Assembly (NCBI GenBank): GCA_021325555.1
Contig: JAJPGY010000016.1
Location: 124,001 to 188,000, forward strand
Source: Pseudomonadota bacterium
GTDB taxonomy: Bacteria; Cyanobacteriota; Vampirovibrionia; Obscuribacterales; Obscuribacteraceae
Reading direction: 5' to 3'
Length of the DNA: 64,000 nucleotides
Position numbers and translations under genes: made by a program. Positions within the stretch are counted from its first letter, which is position 1. Each line of letters begins with the position of its first letter. Of the stretch, positions 8,529 through 17,984 are shown piece by piece. The notes under the pieces were generated by a model, which saw only the letters and a list, made by a program, of their open reading frames with translations, was not told where the DNA came from and did no database searches.

Positions 8529-9278
8529 CTAAGGCAAGGCGATCTGATCGATGAGCGTGGTCAGGAAGCGGCGGTCGGGCACGCCGGATATGCGGTTGGC
8601 CACCTGACCGCCGCTGTCCAGGAAGATGAGCGTGGGCAGGGCCTGGACATTGTAGCGGTCCCGGAGACCGGCGTTGGCCGGATCGTCGACATCCAGGCGC
8701 TGGAACTCCACCCGCCCCGAGTAGCGCCCCTCCAGCTCGTCCAGGACAGGCGCCAGCTGCCGGCACGGCCCGCACCAGGTGGCGAAGAAATCCAGCACCC
8801 TGGGCTTAACTGTCCCGCGGGCAGCCGGGCTCCTGCCGGCAGCCGCCTGGCCGTGCGCCACCGGGCCGGCGCCGCTGTAGCAACGGTGCGCCTGATAGCG
8901 GGACAGCTGATCCAGCGCTCTCGCTGCGTAGCCCCTGAGCGCCGCATTGCCCGCGTAGCGGGCGACCCAGCCGTACTGCTGCTCGGCGTTGGCAATCTGA
9001 TTGAGCGCCTGGTAGCACAGCCCCTGCCAGTAGTGCGCCTGCGCCTGGTCCGAGCCCGGCAGCCGCCCGTAATCCTGGAAGCTGGCCAGCGCCTGCGCGT
9101 ACCGGCCTGCCTTGTAACTGGCCACGGCCTCGTTAAACTGTGCGGGCGAGGCAGGCGCCGGCCCGCACGCGAGGAGCAAGACCGCCAGAACAAGGGCGCC
9201 AGCTGGGCAGAAGGAGAAGGCTTGGGCTCTTCGCATGGGGAGGCGGTCAGGCGGTGTCGGCGAGAACCATTGTCTCAT
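8529..9278 (-). CDS. exported thioredoxin-fold protein with TPR-like N-terminal part
   Basis: The C-terminal ~95 residues are a thioredoxin domain with the redox motif WCGPC (Cys169, Cys172) in FFATWCGPCRQLAPVLDEL and the cis-Pro loop ALPTLIFLD. Before it, residues ~47-128 look like tetratricopeptide helices (FNEAVASYKAGRYAQALASFQDYG). The N-terminus is hydrophobic and ends LLLAC, a loose lipobox, so it may be a lipoprotein or signal-peptide protein acting on envelope disulphides. AGGA precedes ATG 9278; ATG 9236 is an alternative. Confidence 0.8.
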   Translation of the reverse strand: MRQWFSPTPPDRLPMRRAQAFSFCPAGALVLAVLLLACGPAPASPAQFNEAVASYKAGRYAQALASFQDYGRLPGSDQAQAHYWQGLCYQALNQIANAEQQYGWVARYAGNAALRGYAARALDQLSRYQAHRCYSGAGPVAHGQAAAGRSPAARGTVKPRVLDFFATWCGPCRQLAPVLDELEGRYSGRVEFQRLDVDDPANAGLRDRYNVQALPTLIFLDSGGQVANRISGVPDRRFLTTLIDQIALP

Positions 9279-9402
9279 AAGCTCTTTTCCTGCAGGCCGT
9301 GCTATGATTGCTCACCCGCTGCCGCTCACGGGGCCCTGCCTGCGGGCTTTTCGTCCCGAGCGTTCGTGTTGCAGCCGGGCTCAAACGGAGGATCAGCAGA
9401 TC

Positions 9403-10905
9403 ATGTCAGCGACCGCCACTGCACCCACGGTGAAGGTAGACCGTAAATGGCAGCTCTTTGTGGACGGCAAGTTCCAGGACGGCGCCGGCGAGCGCCAGCT
9501 CACCGACCCGGCCAGCGGCAGGCCGCTGTGCAGGGTAGCCGAGGCCGGGCGCCAGCAGGTGGAGCAGGCGATAGCGGCGGCGCGCAAGGCCTTTGACCAG
9601 GGGCCGTGGCCGCGCCTGACCGCCCTTGAGCGCGCGCAGCTGCTCTTCAAGCTGGCCGACATGATCGACGACAACGCCGAGGAGCTTGCCTGCCTGGAGA
9701 CGATGAACATGGGCAAGCCGCTGCGCGAGACGCGTTTCGACATGGCCGACGCCGCCAACTGCTTCCGCTATTACGCGGGCCTGGCCACCAAGCCGCTCGG
9801 GCAGACAATGGCCGTGCCGGCGCCGTCGGTCACCAGCGTCGTCCGCGAGCCGATAGGCGTCTGCGGGCAGATCATACCCTGGAACTACCCGCTGCTGATG
9901 GCCGCCTGGAAGCTGGCGCCGGCGCTGGCCGCCGGCAACACCTGCGTGCTTAAGCCCAGCGAGTACACGCCGCTGACGGCCATCCGCCTGGCCGAGCTCC
10001 TGAGCGAGCTCGAGCTGCCGGCCGGGGTGGTGAACATCGTCCTCGGCGACGGCGCCGCCGTCGGGCAGCCGCTGGCCGAGAGCATGCTGGTCGACAAGGT
10101 CGCCTTCACCGGCAGTGTCAAGACCGGCAAGACGATCGCCGCGGCGGCCCTGGGCAACTTGAAGAAGGTGACGCTCGAGCTGGGCGGCAAGTCGCCGATG
10201 ATCGTCTTCGGCGATTTCGACCTGGACACGGCCGTCGACTACGCGCTCTTCGCCATCTACTGCAACGCCGGCCAGGTCTGCTCGGCCGGGTCGCGGATGA
10301 TAGTCGAGCAGTCGGTTCACGACCAGTTCGTGAAAAAGATGGTCGAGCGCAGCCGCAAGATCCGGGTCGGGCCCGGGCTCGATCCCGACACCGAGATGGG
10401 CCCTCTGGTCAGCGAGCAGCAGTTGAAGCGGGTGCTGGAGTACATCTCGGTGGGCCAGCACGAGGGCGCCCGCCTGGCCCTGGGCGGCGACCGGCCCGGC
10501 GGCGACCGCCTGGCCGGCGGCTATTACGTCAACCCGACCATATTCACGGACGTACGACCGGAGATGCGCATCGTTCAGGAGGAGATCTTCGGCCCGGTGG
10601 TGGTGATCCAGAAGTTCGAGGGCGAAGAGCAGGCCATCGATCTGGCCAACGGCACCGCCTACGGGCTGGCCGGCGCCGTCTTCACCGCCGACGTCACACG
10701 CGCCCACCGGGTGGTGAACGCCATCAGGGCCGGCATCACCTGGGTAAACGGCTATCACAACACCTACAACGAGTGCCCCTGGGGCGGCTACAAGCAGAGC
10801 GGCTGGGGGCGAGAGCTGGGCACCTACGGCCTGGAGGCCTACACCGAGCTGAAGCAGATAAACGTCAACCTCGACCCGCAGCCGGTCCGCTGGTTTGCTC
10901 CCTAG
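9403..10905 (+). CDS. NAD(P)-dependent aldehyde dehydrogenase, betaine-aldehyde dehydrogenase-like
   Basis: A 500-residue aldehyde dehydrogenase: FTGSVKTGKTI cofactor loop, general base Glu in VTLELGGKSP, catalytic Cys in NAGQVCSAGSRM. The C-terminus (WGGYKQSGWGRELGTYGLEAY) resembles betaine-aldehyde dehydrogenases of the GbsA/BetB type, but substrate cannot be fixed from sequence, so I give no symbol. ATG 9403 is chosen because GGAGG lies just ahead and the family N-terminus starts here; the longer upstream frame has no support. A TGCTATGAT extended -10 lies at 9300-9308. No choline-pathway partner gene is next to it. Confidence 0.9.
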   Translation: MSATATAPTVKVDRKWQLFVDGKFQDGAGERQLTDPASGRPLCRVAEAGRQQVEQAIAAARKAFDQGPWPRLTALERAQLLFKLADMIDDNAEELACLETMNMGKPLRETRFDMADAANCFRYYAGLATKPLGQTMAVPAPSVTSVVREPIGVCGQIIPWNYPLLMAAWKLAPALAAGNTCVLKPSEYTPLTAIRLAELLSELELPAGVVNIVLGDGAAVGQPLAESMLVDKVAFTGSVKTGKTIAAAALGNLKKVTLELGGKSPMIVFGDFDLDTAVDYALFAIYCNAGQVCSAGSRMIVEQSVHDQFVKKMVERSRKIRVGPGLDPDTEMGPLVSEQQLKRVLEYISVGQHEGARLALGGDRPGGDRLAGGYYVNPTIFTDVRPEMRIVQEEIFGPVVVIQKFEGEEQAIDLANGTAYGLAGAVFTADVTRAHRVVNAIRAGITWVNGYHNTYNECPWGGYKQSGWGRELGTYGLEAYTELKQINVNLDPQPVRWFAP

Positions 10906-11044
10906 GCTGAACCTTAAGGCTAATTCACCGGGCGCGGCCCGCCCGGGCCTTGCCGCTGACCGGCGGCGCTATCCGTCCGGCAGCGCCGCCCGGGCATGTC
11001 AATGGACCGTGGTAATATGTTGCGGAACAAAGGAGCCCACGGCC

Positions 11045-13042
11045 GTGACACGCTTTGCCCGTACCTCCCCATCATGGAGCCTTGCCCTCCTGTGCCTGCT
11101 TGAGGTCCTGTCCCCGCTCTGGCAGCCCCTGCCGGCAGGGGCCACCGGTGTGGCCACGGCAGCTGCCCAGGCGGCATCCGCCGGCGCCCCGCCGCAGGAG
11201 GCGCCGGATCTGACGATCGAGGATGTCACGGTCGAGGGCAACCGGCTGGTTGCCACCGATGACATCCTGCGGGTAGTCAAAACCAAGCGGGGCGACCGGT
11301 TCGATCGCGACCAGGTTCTGCAGGACCTGAAGGCGATAAACAGCATGGGCTACTTCGACGACCGCAACCTGCAGGTCGTCCCGGAGATGAGCAGCGGCGG
11401 CGTGCTGCTCAAGATCCGCGTGCAGGAGAACGCCCCCGTGACCCAGTTCGCCTTCCACGGCAACCAGGCGCTCTCCACCGAGGAGATCTCCAAGGTGTTC
11501 TCGGACCAGCTCGGCAAGCCGCAAAACCTGACGCAGCTCTCCGGCGCCATAGAGAAGGTGGAGCAGGCCTATCACGACCGCGGCTACGTGCTGGCCCGGG
11601 TGACCGACGTCAAAGACGATCCGGACGGCACCATCAGCCTGTCGATCAACGAGGGGGTGATCGACAACATCCAGGTGGTTGGCAACAAGAAGACAAAGGA
11701 CTTCATCATCAAGCGCTCGATCAAGCTCAAGCCGGGCTCGGTCTACAACGAAAAGCAGCTCACCCAGGATCTGCGCAAGCTCTACGGCAACGGCTACTTC
11801 CAGGACATCCGGCGCTCGCTGGTGCCGTCGCCGACCGATCCGGACAAATACACCTTGAAGGTGGAGGTCGACGAGAAGCGCAGCGGCTCCATCGGTCTCG
11901 GCGGCGGCGTCGACACCGTGTACGGTCCGTTCGGGTCGTTCAACTTCTCGGACAACAATTTCCGCGGGCGCGGCCAGGTGCTCTCCTTCAACTCGCAGAT
12001 AGGCAGCGGCATGTTCAACAACATCGCCAACACGGTGAACAACGCCGGCACACAGTTCCTGGCCAACCAGCGCACCTACAACGTCGATGCCACCTGGGTC
12101 GAGCCCAGCTTAAGGGGAAGCAACACCTCCATGGCCGTGTCCGGCTTCGGGCGCAGCTACAGCTCCATGATCGTCCAGCAGTCGCTGCAAAGGACAATCG
12201 GCGGCACGGTCAACTTCAGCCGCCCGCTGGGCAAGAACCTGACCGCCAACCTGGGCTTTACCGGCGAGCAGACCTCGCTGTCCGATCTCGGCAACCTCTT
12301 CGGGCAGGACACCACCGCTTACCTTACCCAGCGCGTTCTGGCCATGGGTCAGGCCACCACCCAGGCAGCGGCGCAGTCGATCGCCCAGGGGGTGAGAAGC
12401 CAGCAGCTCAAGGGCTGGGCGGGCATCAGGGTGACCCCGTCGATCAACTACGACAGCCGCGATAATCCGCTGGATGCCACCAGGGGCACAGCCGCCCGCC
12501 TGACCGCCGGGCCGTCGCTGGGCCTGGGCGGCGCCAGCTTTGCCACCATCGGCGGCAGCCTGAGCAAGTACGTGCCGGTGACCAAGGAGACCACCCTGGC
12601 CATGAACGTCACCGGCGGCCAGGGCTTCGGCGGCATGCCCCAGTTTGCCATGTACAACCTGGGCGGCTTCAACGGCATTCGCGGCTACAGGTATTTCTCC
12701 GACCTGGGCACCGGCTCCTCGATGCTGATGGCCTCGGCCGAACTGCGGCGCCGGCTGCCGATCCCGCTCCTGGATCCTTCCAACAAGCTTGCCGGCATAG
12801 TAAACCCGATCTTGAAGAACGTGAAGGGCGTCCTCTTCACGGACGCCGGACAGGTGGGCGGGAACAACCTGTTCAACAACTACTTCCAGCGGGGCAGCAT
12901 GGGCGCTTCGGTCGGCTTCGGGCTGCGCATCAACCTGCCCATGATAGGCCCGGTCAGCCTCAACTACGGCTTCCCGCTCCTGTCCACAGCCCTGGGCAAG
13001 ATGACGCCGCGCTTCACGGTCGGCTTCGGGAATCGTTTTTAA
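11045..13042 (+). CDS. bamA: Omp85/BamA-type outer-membrane protein insertase
   Basis: Inserts beta-barrel proteins into the outer membrane. After a signal sequence the protein has three POTRA domains (about residues 56-128, 129-206 and 207-280; each with a beta-helix-helix-beta pattern, e.g. IEDVTVEGNRL, VTQFAFHGNQAL, IDNIQVVGNKKT) and a C-terminal barrel with the conserved NGIRGYRYF loop-6 motif, ending in Phe. Three POTRAs is the number known for cyanobacterial Omp85, against five in Proteobacteria. The GTG start at 11045 follows AAGGAG; a longer frame overlapping the dehydrogenase gene is rejected. skp, lpxD and lpxC follow on the same strand. Confidence 0.9.
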   Translation: MTRFARTSPSWSLALLCLLEVLSPLWQPLPAGATGVATAAAQAASAGAPPQEAPDLTIEDVTVEGNRLVATDDILRVVKTKRGDRFDRDQVLQDLKAINSMGYFDDRNLQVVPEMSSGGVLLKIRVQENAPVTQFAFHGNQALSTEEISKVFSDQLGKPQNLTQLSGAIEKVEQAYHDRGYVLARVTDVKDDPDGTISLSINEGVIDNIQVVGNKKTKDFIIKRSIKLKPGSVYNEKQLTQDLRKLYGNGYFQDIRRSLVPSPTDPDKYTLKVEVDEKRSGSIGLGGGVDTVYGPFGSFNFSDNNFRGRGQVLSFNSQIGSGMFNNIANTVNNAGTQFLANQRTYNVDATWVEPSLRGSNTSMAVSGFGRSYSSMIVQQSLQRTIGGTVNFSRPLGKNLTANLGFTGEQTSLSDLGNLFGQDTTAYLTQRVLAMGQATTQAAAQSIAQGVRSQQLKGWAGIRVTPSINYDSRDNPLDATRGTAARLTAGPSLGLGGASFATIGGSLSKYVPVTKETTLAMNVTGGQGFGGMPQFAMYNLGGFNGIRGYRYFSDLGTGSSMLMASAELRRRLPIPLLDPSNKLAGIVNPILKNVKGVLFTDAGQVGGNNLFNNYFQRGSMGASVGFGLRINLPMIGPVSLNYGFPLLSTALGKMTPRFTVGFGNRF

Positions 13043-13300
13043 GCGCTCCGGGCTCGTGCCGCTCGCCCTGCGCGCGTTCACACTGCGCCCTGAATCCTTC
13101 TCGGAATTCGCAGAACCTCTTCCGGTCCGGGTCTGTGTTTGGGCGATCCGCGCGTTTTCAAGGGATGGGCTGAGGCCGGCAAAGCTGCTGATATAACTCT
13201 GTTAATGCTTGTGGCGGGCGGGTAGTGGGCCGGCAGGCAATGTTGTAAACTGAGCCGGTTGGCTTACAGTCAGAACTGTTTCACGCTTTTGGAGGAGAGG

Positions 13301-13816
13301 ATGCATAACTCTCGTAAAGTTTTCTCGTTGGTTGCCTGCTCACTTCTGGCGGCGGCTCCCGCCTGCCCTGTCAACGCTCAGGCGACCGCGGCCAAGGGTC
13401 CGGTGGTGGGCATCGTCGATCGCGACAAGGTGATCACCGGCTACCAGAAGGCGCAAACGGCAGCCGAAGAGCTGAAAAAGTCGGAAGAGAAGGTGCAGAA
13501 GCTCATCGAGGACAGCAACAAGCAGTACGAGGAGGGCAAGACCGCGCACAAGCCGCCGGCCGAGCTCGAGGGGCTGCAGAAGCGGTTGCAGGGTCAGATC
13601 GACGAGGAAGTGAGAAAAGTGCAGACCAGGGCTCAGCAGCTGGAAAGCCAGCTCGAGTCGGACATCGATGCGGCCATCAAGGCCGAGGCGGCCAGCCGCC
13701 ACGTCGACGTGGTGATCCTCAAGCAGGCGGTGCTCATGGGCGGCACCGATCTGACCGACGGCGTCGTGAAGCGGCTTACCGGGCTGGCCACGGCTGGACG
13801 CCCGGCTGCCAAGTAG
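13301..13816 (+). CDS. OmpH/Skp-family periplasmic chaperone
   Basis: Skp-like chaperones hold unfolded outer-membrane proteins in the periplasm for the Omp85 machine. The product has a signal peptide (MHNSRKVFSLVACSLLAAAP..NAQ), the family opening VVGIVDRDKVITGYQKAQ, a long charged coiled coil (about residues 55-125), and the closing DVVILKQAVLMGGTDLTDGVVKRL. GGAGGAGAGG directly before ATG 13301 fixes the start. It lies between bamA and lpxD, the classical order. Confidence 0.88.
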   Translation: MHNSRKVFSLVACSLLAAAPACPVNAQATAAKGPVVGIVDRDKVITGYQKAQTAAEELKKSEEKVQKLIEDSNKQYEEGKTAHKPPAELEGLQKRLQGQIDEEVRKVQTRAQQLESQLESDIDAAIKAEAASRHVDVVILKQAVLMGGTDLTDGVVKRLTGLATAGRPAAK

Positions 13817-13906
13817 GGGCGTCGGGGCTGACCGGCGCGCAGGTCGGCTGCCGGCTTGTCGCTCATTGCCGCTTTGCCCGCGATAAAAGAGGTGCGGAGG
13901 TACGGC

Positions 13907-15043
13907 ATGAAGCTCCCGAAAGAGCTCTCTCTTCATGAGATTGCGGCGCTCTGCGGCGGCAGAGTAGCCCGCGGCGGCGACACGCGCGTGAAGGCCGTGG
14001 CAGTCGATCCGATGAGCGCCGGCGAAGGGGAGCTGGCGCTGGTTTTCGATCCCAAGCTCGCCAGGCGCATATCCGAGTGCAGGGCGGAAGCCGTGGTCGT
14101 GCCCCCGGACGTGAAGACCGACCTGCCGTCCGTGGTGGTCGAGCGCCCGTTGCTGGCCCTGGCCCGCATGCTCAAGGCAGTGAGCCCCAGGCGCTTCCTG
14201 CCCGAGCCGGGCGTGCACCCCGCGGCGGTCGTGGACCCGACCTGCGAGCTGGGGGCAGACGTGGCCATAGGGCCCATGGTGGTCATCGGTCCGCACACGA
14301 AAATCGGCAGGGGCACCACGATCATGGCGGGCTGCATCATAGGCGGTGCGGTGACAATCGGTGAGGACTGCCACCTCCATCCGGGCTGCCTGGTGGCCGA
14401 CTACGTGCAGATAGGCGACCGGGTCATCCTGCAGCAGGGGGCCAGCCTGGGGTCTGACGGCTTCGGCTACGTCACCGAGCGGCCATCCAACATGGAGCGC
14501 CGGCTGGCGGGCATCGCCGAGCTTTCCCGGGAGCCCAACCCGCTGGTGAAGATCCCGCAAATCGGCACCGTGGTTCTGGAAGACGATGTGGAGATCGGCT
14601 CGAACGCTACCATCGCTCGTGCCACCATGGGCGCTACCACTATCGGCAAGGGCTCCAAGATCGACAACCTGGTCATGGTCGCTCACAACGCCAGGGTCGG
14701 CAGGGAAGTGATAGTGGTGTCGCTGTCCGGCATCGCCGGCTCCTGCGTGCTGGGCGACCGGTCGATCATAGCCGGTCACGTGGGCATCAAGGATCACCTG
14801 AAGGTCGGCGCCGACTCCATCGTCGAGGGGATGGCCGGTGTGATGAGGGACGTGCCGGAAGGCGAGGTGGTGACCGGAATCCCGGCCGTAAACGCCCGCG
14901 AGCACTTCACCAACCTGGCCCACGTAAGAAAGCTGCCCCGGCTGGCCGACGAGCTGAAGGCGCTGAAGAAAAAGGTGGCCGAGCTGGAGGCCCTTGTCCA
15001 GCAACGGCCGCTGGTGTCCTCAGGCGACCATGCAGACAACTGA
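13907..15043 (+). CDS. lpxD: UDP-3-O-acylglucosamine N-acyltransferase (LpxD)
   Basis: Adds the second, N-linked acyl chain in lipid A synthesis using acyl-ACP. The N-terminal uridine-binding domain (~1-100) is followed by a left-handed hexapeptide helix (GADVAIGPMVVIGPHTKIGRG onward) and a C-terminal helix. The general-base His is in NLVMVAHNARVGR and the family GSDGFGYV segment is present. GGAGG precedes ATG 13907. Its end overlaps lpxC by 14 bases. The common fabZ-lpxA continuation is absent; lpxC follows instead. Confidence 0.93.
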   Translation: MKLPKELSLHEIAALCGGRVARGGDTRVKAVAVDPMSAGEGELALVFDPKLARRISECRAEAVVVPPDVKTDLPSVVVERPLLALARMLKAVSPRRFLPEPGVHPAAVVDPTCELGADVAIGPMVVIGPHTKIGRGTTIMAGCIIGGAVTIGEDCHLHPGCLVADYVQIGDRVILQQGASLGSDGFGYVTERPSNMERRLAGIAELSREPNPLVKIPQIGTVVLEDDVEIGSNATIARATMGATTIGKGSKIDNLVMVAHNARVGREVIVVSLSGIAGSCVLGDRSIIAGHVGIKDHLKVGADSIVEGMAGVMRDVPEGEVVTGIPAVNAREHFTNLAHVRKLPRLADELKALKKKVAELEALVQQRPLVSSGDHADN

Positions 15044-15836
15044 GACAAGCGGGATCATCAGCTTCACCGGGCGCGGCGTTACCTCGCGCCAGGATGTCTC
15101 GGTCGAGATCGCTCAGGCACCGCCCGGGCAGGGAATCGTATTCCAGGTGGTGAGGGGCGATGCGCTGGTGCCGGTTCCGGCCCGGGCCGAATTCGTAGTC
15201 AACACCCTGCGCAATGTGGTTCTGGGGGCCGATGGCGCCAGGCTTTGCATCGTCGAGCACTTTCTGGCTGCCGCCGCCCTCTGGGGGCTCGCCGATCTGA
15301 CCGTGCGCGTCGACGGCCTTGAGATGCCACTGGGCGACGGCAGCGCCGGCTTCTGGATCGAGCTGTTCGCCAGCGCCGGCTGGCAGAGACGGGCGGTCGA
15401 GCCCACCATCACCATAAGCGAGCCTGTCATCTGCCGCAAGGCGGACAAGCTGCTGATTGCCCTGCCCGACGAGCGGTTCTCCATCGAGTATCACATGGAC
15501 TGGAATCATCCGCTCATCGGCAAACGCTGGCAGCGGTGGGATGCCGGCATGGAGCCGTCCGAGATCGCCTCGGCAAGGACCTTCGGCTGGCTCAACGAGC
15601 ACAAGCTGCTCGGGCTCGACGACCAGGTGGTCAGCCTCACCGCCGGCGGTTTCACGAAGCCGTTGCGATTCGAGGACGAGCCGGTCCGGCACAAGCTGCT
15701 CGACCTCCTGGGCGACCTCACATTGTCCGGGGTAAACCCTATGGCGTTCAAGGCCAGGTTCGTTAGCATGAAAGCAGGACACGAGCTCGACGTCGAGCTT
15801 GCCCGGCAGCTTTCCCTGACCGTGAGCAGATCATGA
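15030..15836 (+). CDS. lpxC: UDP-3-O-acyl-N-acetylglucosamine deacetylase (LpxC), divergent N-terminus
   Basis: Zinc deacetylase making the committed step to lipid A. Visible are the Glu-His pair in CIVEHFLAAAAL, the zinc His and Asp in RHKLLDLLGDL with the conserved Lys, and the catalytic His in MKAGHELDVELAR. The product is 268 residues, slightly short. Oddity: the usual early GxGLHSG motif reads GRGVTSRQD. ATG 15030 lies inside the end of lpxD and the stop overlaps the next start (ATGA), so the three genes are translationally coupled. Confidence 0.88.
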   Translation: MQTTETSGIISFTGRGVTSRQDVSVEIAQAPPGQGIVFQVVRGDALVPVPARAEFVVNTLRNVVLGADGARLCIVEHFLAAAALWGLADLTVRVDGLEMPLGDGSAGFWIELFASAGWQRRAVEPTITISEPVICRKADKLLIALPDERFSIEYHMDWNHPLIGKRWQRWDAGMEPSEIASARTFGWLNEHKLLGLDDQVVSLTAGGFTKPLRFEDEPVRHKLLDLLGDLTLSGVNPMAFKARFVSMKAGHELDVELARQLSLTVSRS

Positions 15837-17302
15837 TCGACAACCTGAAACAGATCATAACCAGCGCCCTTTCGGCAACCGCGATTTTGCTGCCGGCAGC
15901 ACCGGCGGGCGCCGAGCCGGTTAGCGCCTCAGGGTCGCAGGGCGTGACCCTGACCATCTACAATCAGAACTTCGGGGTCGTGAAGGACCTGCGCGAGGTG
16001 GAGTTGAAGCAGGGAATAAATCAGCTGCGCTTCGAGGACGTCGCCGCCCGGATCGATCCGACGACGGTGAGCTTCCGGTCGCTCACTGCACCGGATGCGG
16101 TGGCAGTGCGAGAGCAGAACTACCAGTACGATCTCATCAACCCCGAGACGATCCTCTCCAAGTCGGTCGGCAAGCCGGTCAAGTTCAAACAGTTCCTGCC
16201 AGGCGGCCAGGTGGAGGAGCTTGCCGGCGTGCTCTTGAACGCGCCGCAGGCATCAATTGCCGACGCTTCCGGCAACGTGTCGGTCCAGCACCAGGGGCTG
16301 GTTTTAAAAACGGGCGAAGGCCTGGTCCTCAACCCGGCCGGCCAGGTGGAGCTGGCGGAGCTGCCCGCCGGGCTCGTCTCCAGACCTTCGCTTCTCTGGA
16401 GCCTCGATTGCCAGAAAGCCGGCACGCATAAAACCGAGATTGCTTATCAAACCGGCGGGCTCAACTGGCGGTGCGACTATGTCGTCGTCTCCAGCGGCGA
16501 CGACAGCGAAGCCGACATCACCAGCTGGGTGACCCTGGAGAACAGCTGCGGCGCTTCGTTCAAGAACTCCTCGGTCAAGTTGCTGGCCGGAGACGTTCAC
16601 CGCGTGCAGCCGCAGCCGGTTCCCCAGGCGCGCTTCGGGATTTGCACCGCAGGCGCAGCCGAAGAGCAGTTCACGGAGAAAGCGTTTGCAGAATACCATC
16701 TCTACACGCTCAAGGGGAAGACCGACGTCAACGACAAGGAGACCAAGCAGTTGACACTGTTCTCGGCAGGCGGTGTCCCGACCCGAAAGCTCTTTATCTT
16801 CGAGCCGGTCGGTCCGCCATACTGGGGCGGCTGGATACCTCCCCAGCAGAACAAGCAGAAGGTCCAGGTGAAGCTGGAGATTGAGAACAATAAGGCCAAT
16901 CACATGGGGATGCCGATGCCGGCAGGCAAGGTGCGCGTGTACAAGCGCGGTGAGGACGGATCGCTGGAATTTATCGGCGAGGACATGATCGATCACACGC
17001 CGAAAGACGAAAAGGTGCGCGTGTACGTGGGCGATGCTTTCGACCTGGTCGGCGAACGCAAGCAGCTTTCCATCCAGAGGGTGTCCGATCACGTGCAGCG
17101 CGGCTCCTTCGAGATCGATCTCCGCAATCACAAAGACACGGAGGTGACTGTCACGGCCGTCGAGCACGCCTGGGGAGACTGGAAGATCCTCCAATCAAGC
17201 CAGCCCTACACGAAGAAGGACGCGAAGACCTTCGAGTTCGCCGTCAAGGTGCCGGCCAACGGCGAGACGAAAGTGACTTACGAGATCGAGACCAAGAGCT
17301 GA
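15833..17302 (+). CDS. exported DUF4139-like protein
   Basis: A signal peptide (AILLPAAPAGA) leads into a beta-rich 460-residue protein resembling DUF4139 (also called mucoidy-inhibitor-like) proteins: LTIYNQNFGVVKDLREVEL, YQTGGLNWRCDYVVVSS, and the later LEIENNKANHMGMPMPAGKVRVYK and VEHAWGDWKI. I know no established reaction for this family. The start overlaps the lpxC stop by four bases (ATGA), which ties it to the lipid A operon and suggests an envelope role. The family match is from memory of its motifs. Confidence 0.75.
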   Translation: MIDNLKQIITSALSATAILLPAAPAGAEPVSASGSQGVTLTIYNQNFGVVKDLREVELKQGINQLRFEDVAARIDPTTVSFRSLTAPDAVAVREQNYQYDLINPETILSKSVGKPVKFKQFLPGGQVEELAGVLLNAPQASIADASGNVSVQHQGLVLKTGEGLVLNPAGQVELAELPAGLVSRPSLLWSLDCQKAGTHKTEIAYQTGGLNWRCDYVVVSSGDDSEADITSWVTLENSCGASFKNSSVKLLAGDVHRVQPQPVPQARFGICTAGAAEEQFTEKAFAEYHLYTLKGKTDVNDKETKQLTLFSAGGVPTRKLFIFEPVGPPYWGGWIPPQQNKQKVQVKLEIENNKANHMGMPMPAGKVRVYKRGEDGSLEFIGEDMIDHTPKDEKVRVYVGDAFDLVGERKQLSIQRVSDHVQRGSFEIDLRNHKDTEVTVTAVEHAWGDWKILQSSQPYTKKDAKTFEFAVKVPANGETKVTYEIETKS

Positions 17303-17326
17303 CAGCGCCTGGACAGAACGCCGGAA

Positions 17327-17902
17327 TCAGGGAGCGACGGCTGCCCCGGCCAGTGATCCGCCCGCCGTTTCCGGCGCCGCCGCCACCGCCGCTCCCCACT
17401 TCGCCACCTCCCAGAGCAGATAGCCGGCAGCGGTCAGCTCGCCGATTGCCTCGGCGGCCTCGGGCGATATATCCACCGTATCGGATGTCGTCCAGCCAGG
17501 CGGCTTCACTTCCGGCGTGGGCTCCGGGGTAGGCGTCGGTGTCGGAGTGGGTTCTTCTCCCGGGGCACCACGGCCGTTCTGCCCGCCATCGCCGGGTCCG
17601 CGGCCGCCCGGGCCTCTGCCGGTGTTGTAGGGGTTGATCGGACCGACCGGCGTGAAGCTGGCAACCTCGAGGTTGGACAGGCCCAGCTGTTTGAGCACCG
17701 GCTCCAGCCTGGCCTTGATGTAGCTTGCCTCGTGCTGGAGCACAGCCCTGGTGCCGCCGGGATCGGCCTGGAGGTCGGCAGCTATGCGGGACAGAGCATC
17801 CTTTGTCTGCTTTATATGTTGCGCGTCCAGATTCTTTGCGTGCTTGATGTCATAGTCCAGAAGGTGGTTCAAGGCTGCACAATCGTCATTAATCCTGCTC
17901 AT
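17327..17902 (-). CDS. hypothetical protein with Pro/Thr repeat linker
   Basis: Not recognised. Three parts: a helical N-terminal domain (~1-85, MSRINDDCAALNHLLDYD.. RLEPVLKQLGLSNLEVASF), a Gly-rich stretch, a run of PT/PTP units (~118-130), and a hydrophobic Ala/Gly-rich C-terminus that could be membrane-associated. No signal peptide is seen. AAGGGGGG lies 7-14 bases before ATG 17902. It is convergent with the DUF4139-like gene and downstream of the M13 peptidase gene on the same strand. Confidence 0.6.
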   Translation of the reverse strand: MSRINDDCAALNHLLDYDIKHAKNLDAQHIKQTKDALSRIAADLQADPGGTRAVLQHEASYIKARLEPVLKQLGLSNLEVASFTPVGPINPYNTGRGPGGRGPGDGGQNGRGAPGEEPTPTPTPTPEPTPEVKPPGWTTSDTVDISPEAAEAIGELTAAGYLLWEVAKWGAAVAAAPETAGGSLAGAAVAP

Positions 17903-17984
17903 CGGGTGTACCCCCCTTGCTTCCTGTCGGCCACAAGTGCTCGACGGGCGCCTTGCGGAATTTAGGGGGGATGATGGCGTGATC

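Noticed and set aside
10895..11044. Longer N-terminus for the Omp85 gene
   Set aside because: It would overlap the dehydrogenase end and puts non-signal residues before a good signal peptide that has its own GTG and AAGGAG.
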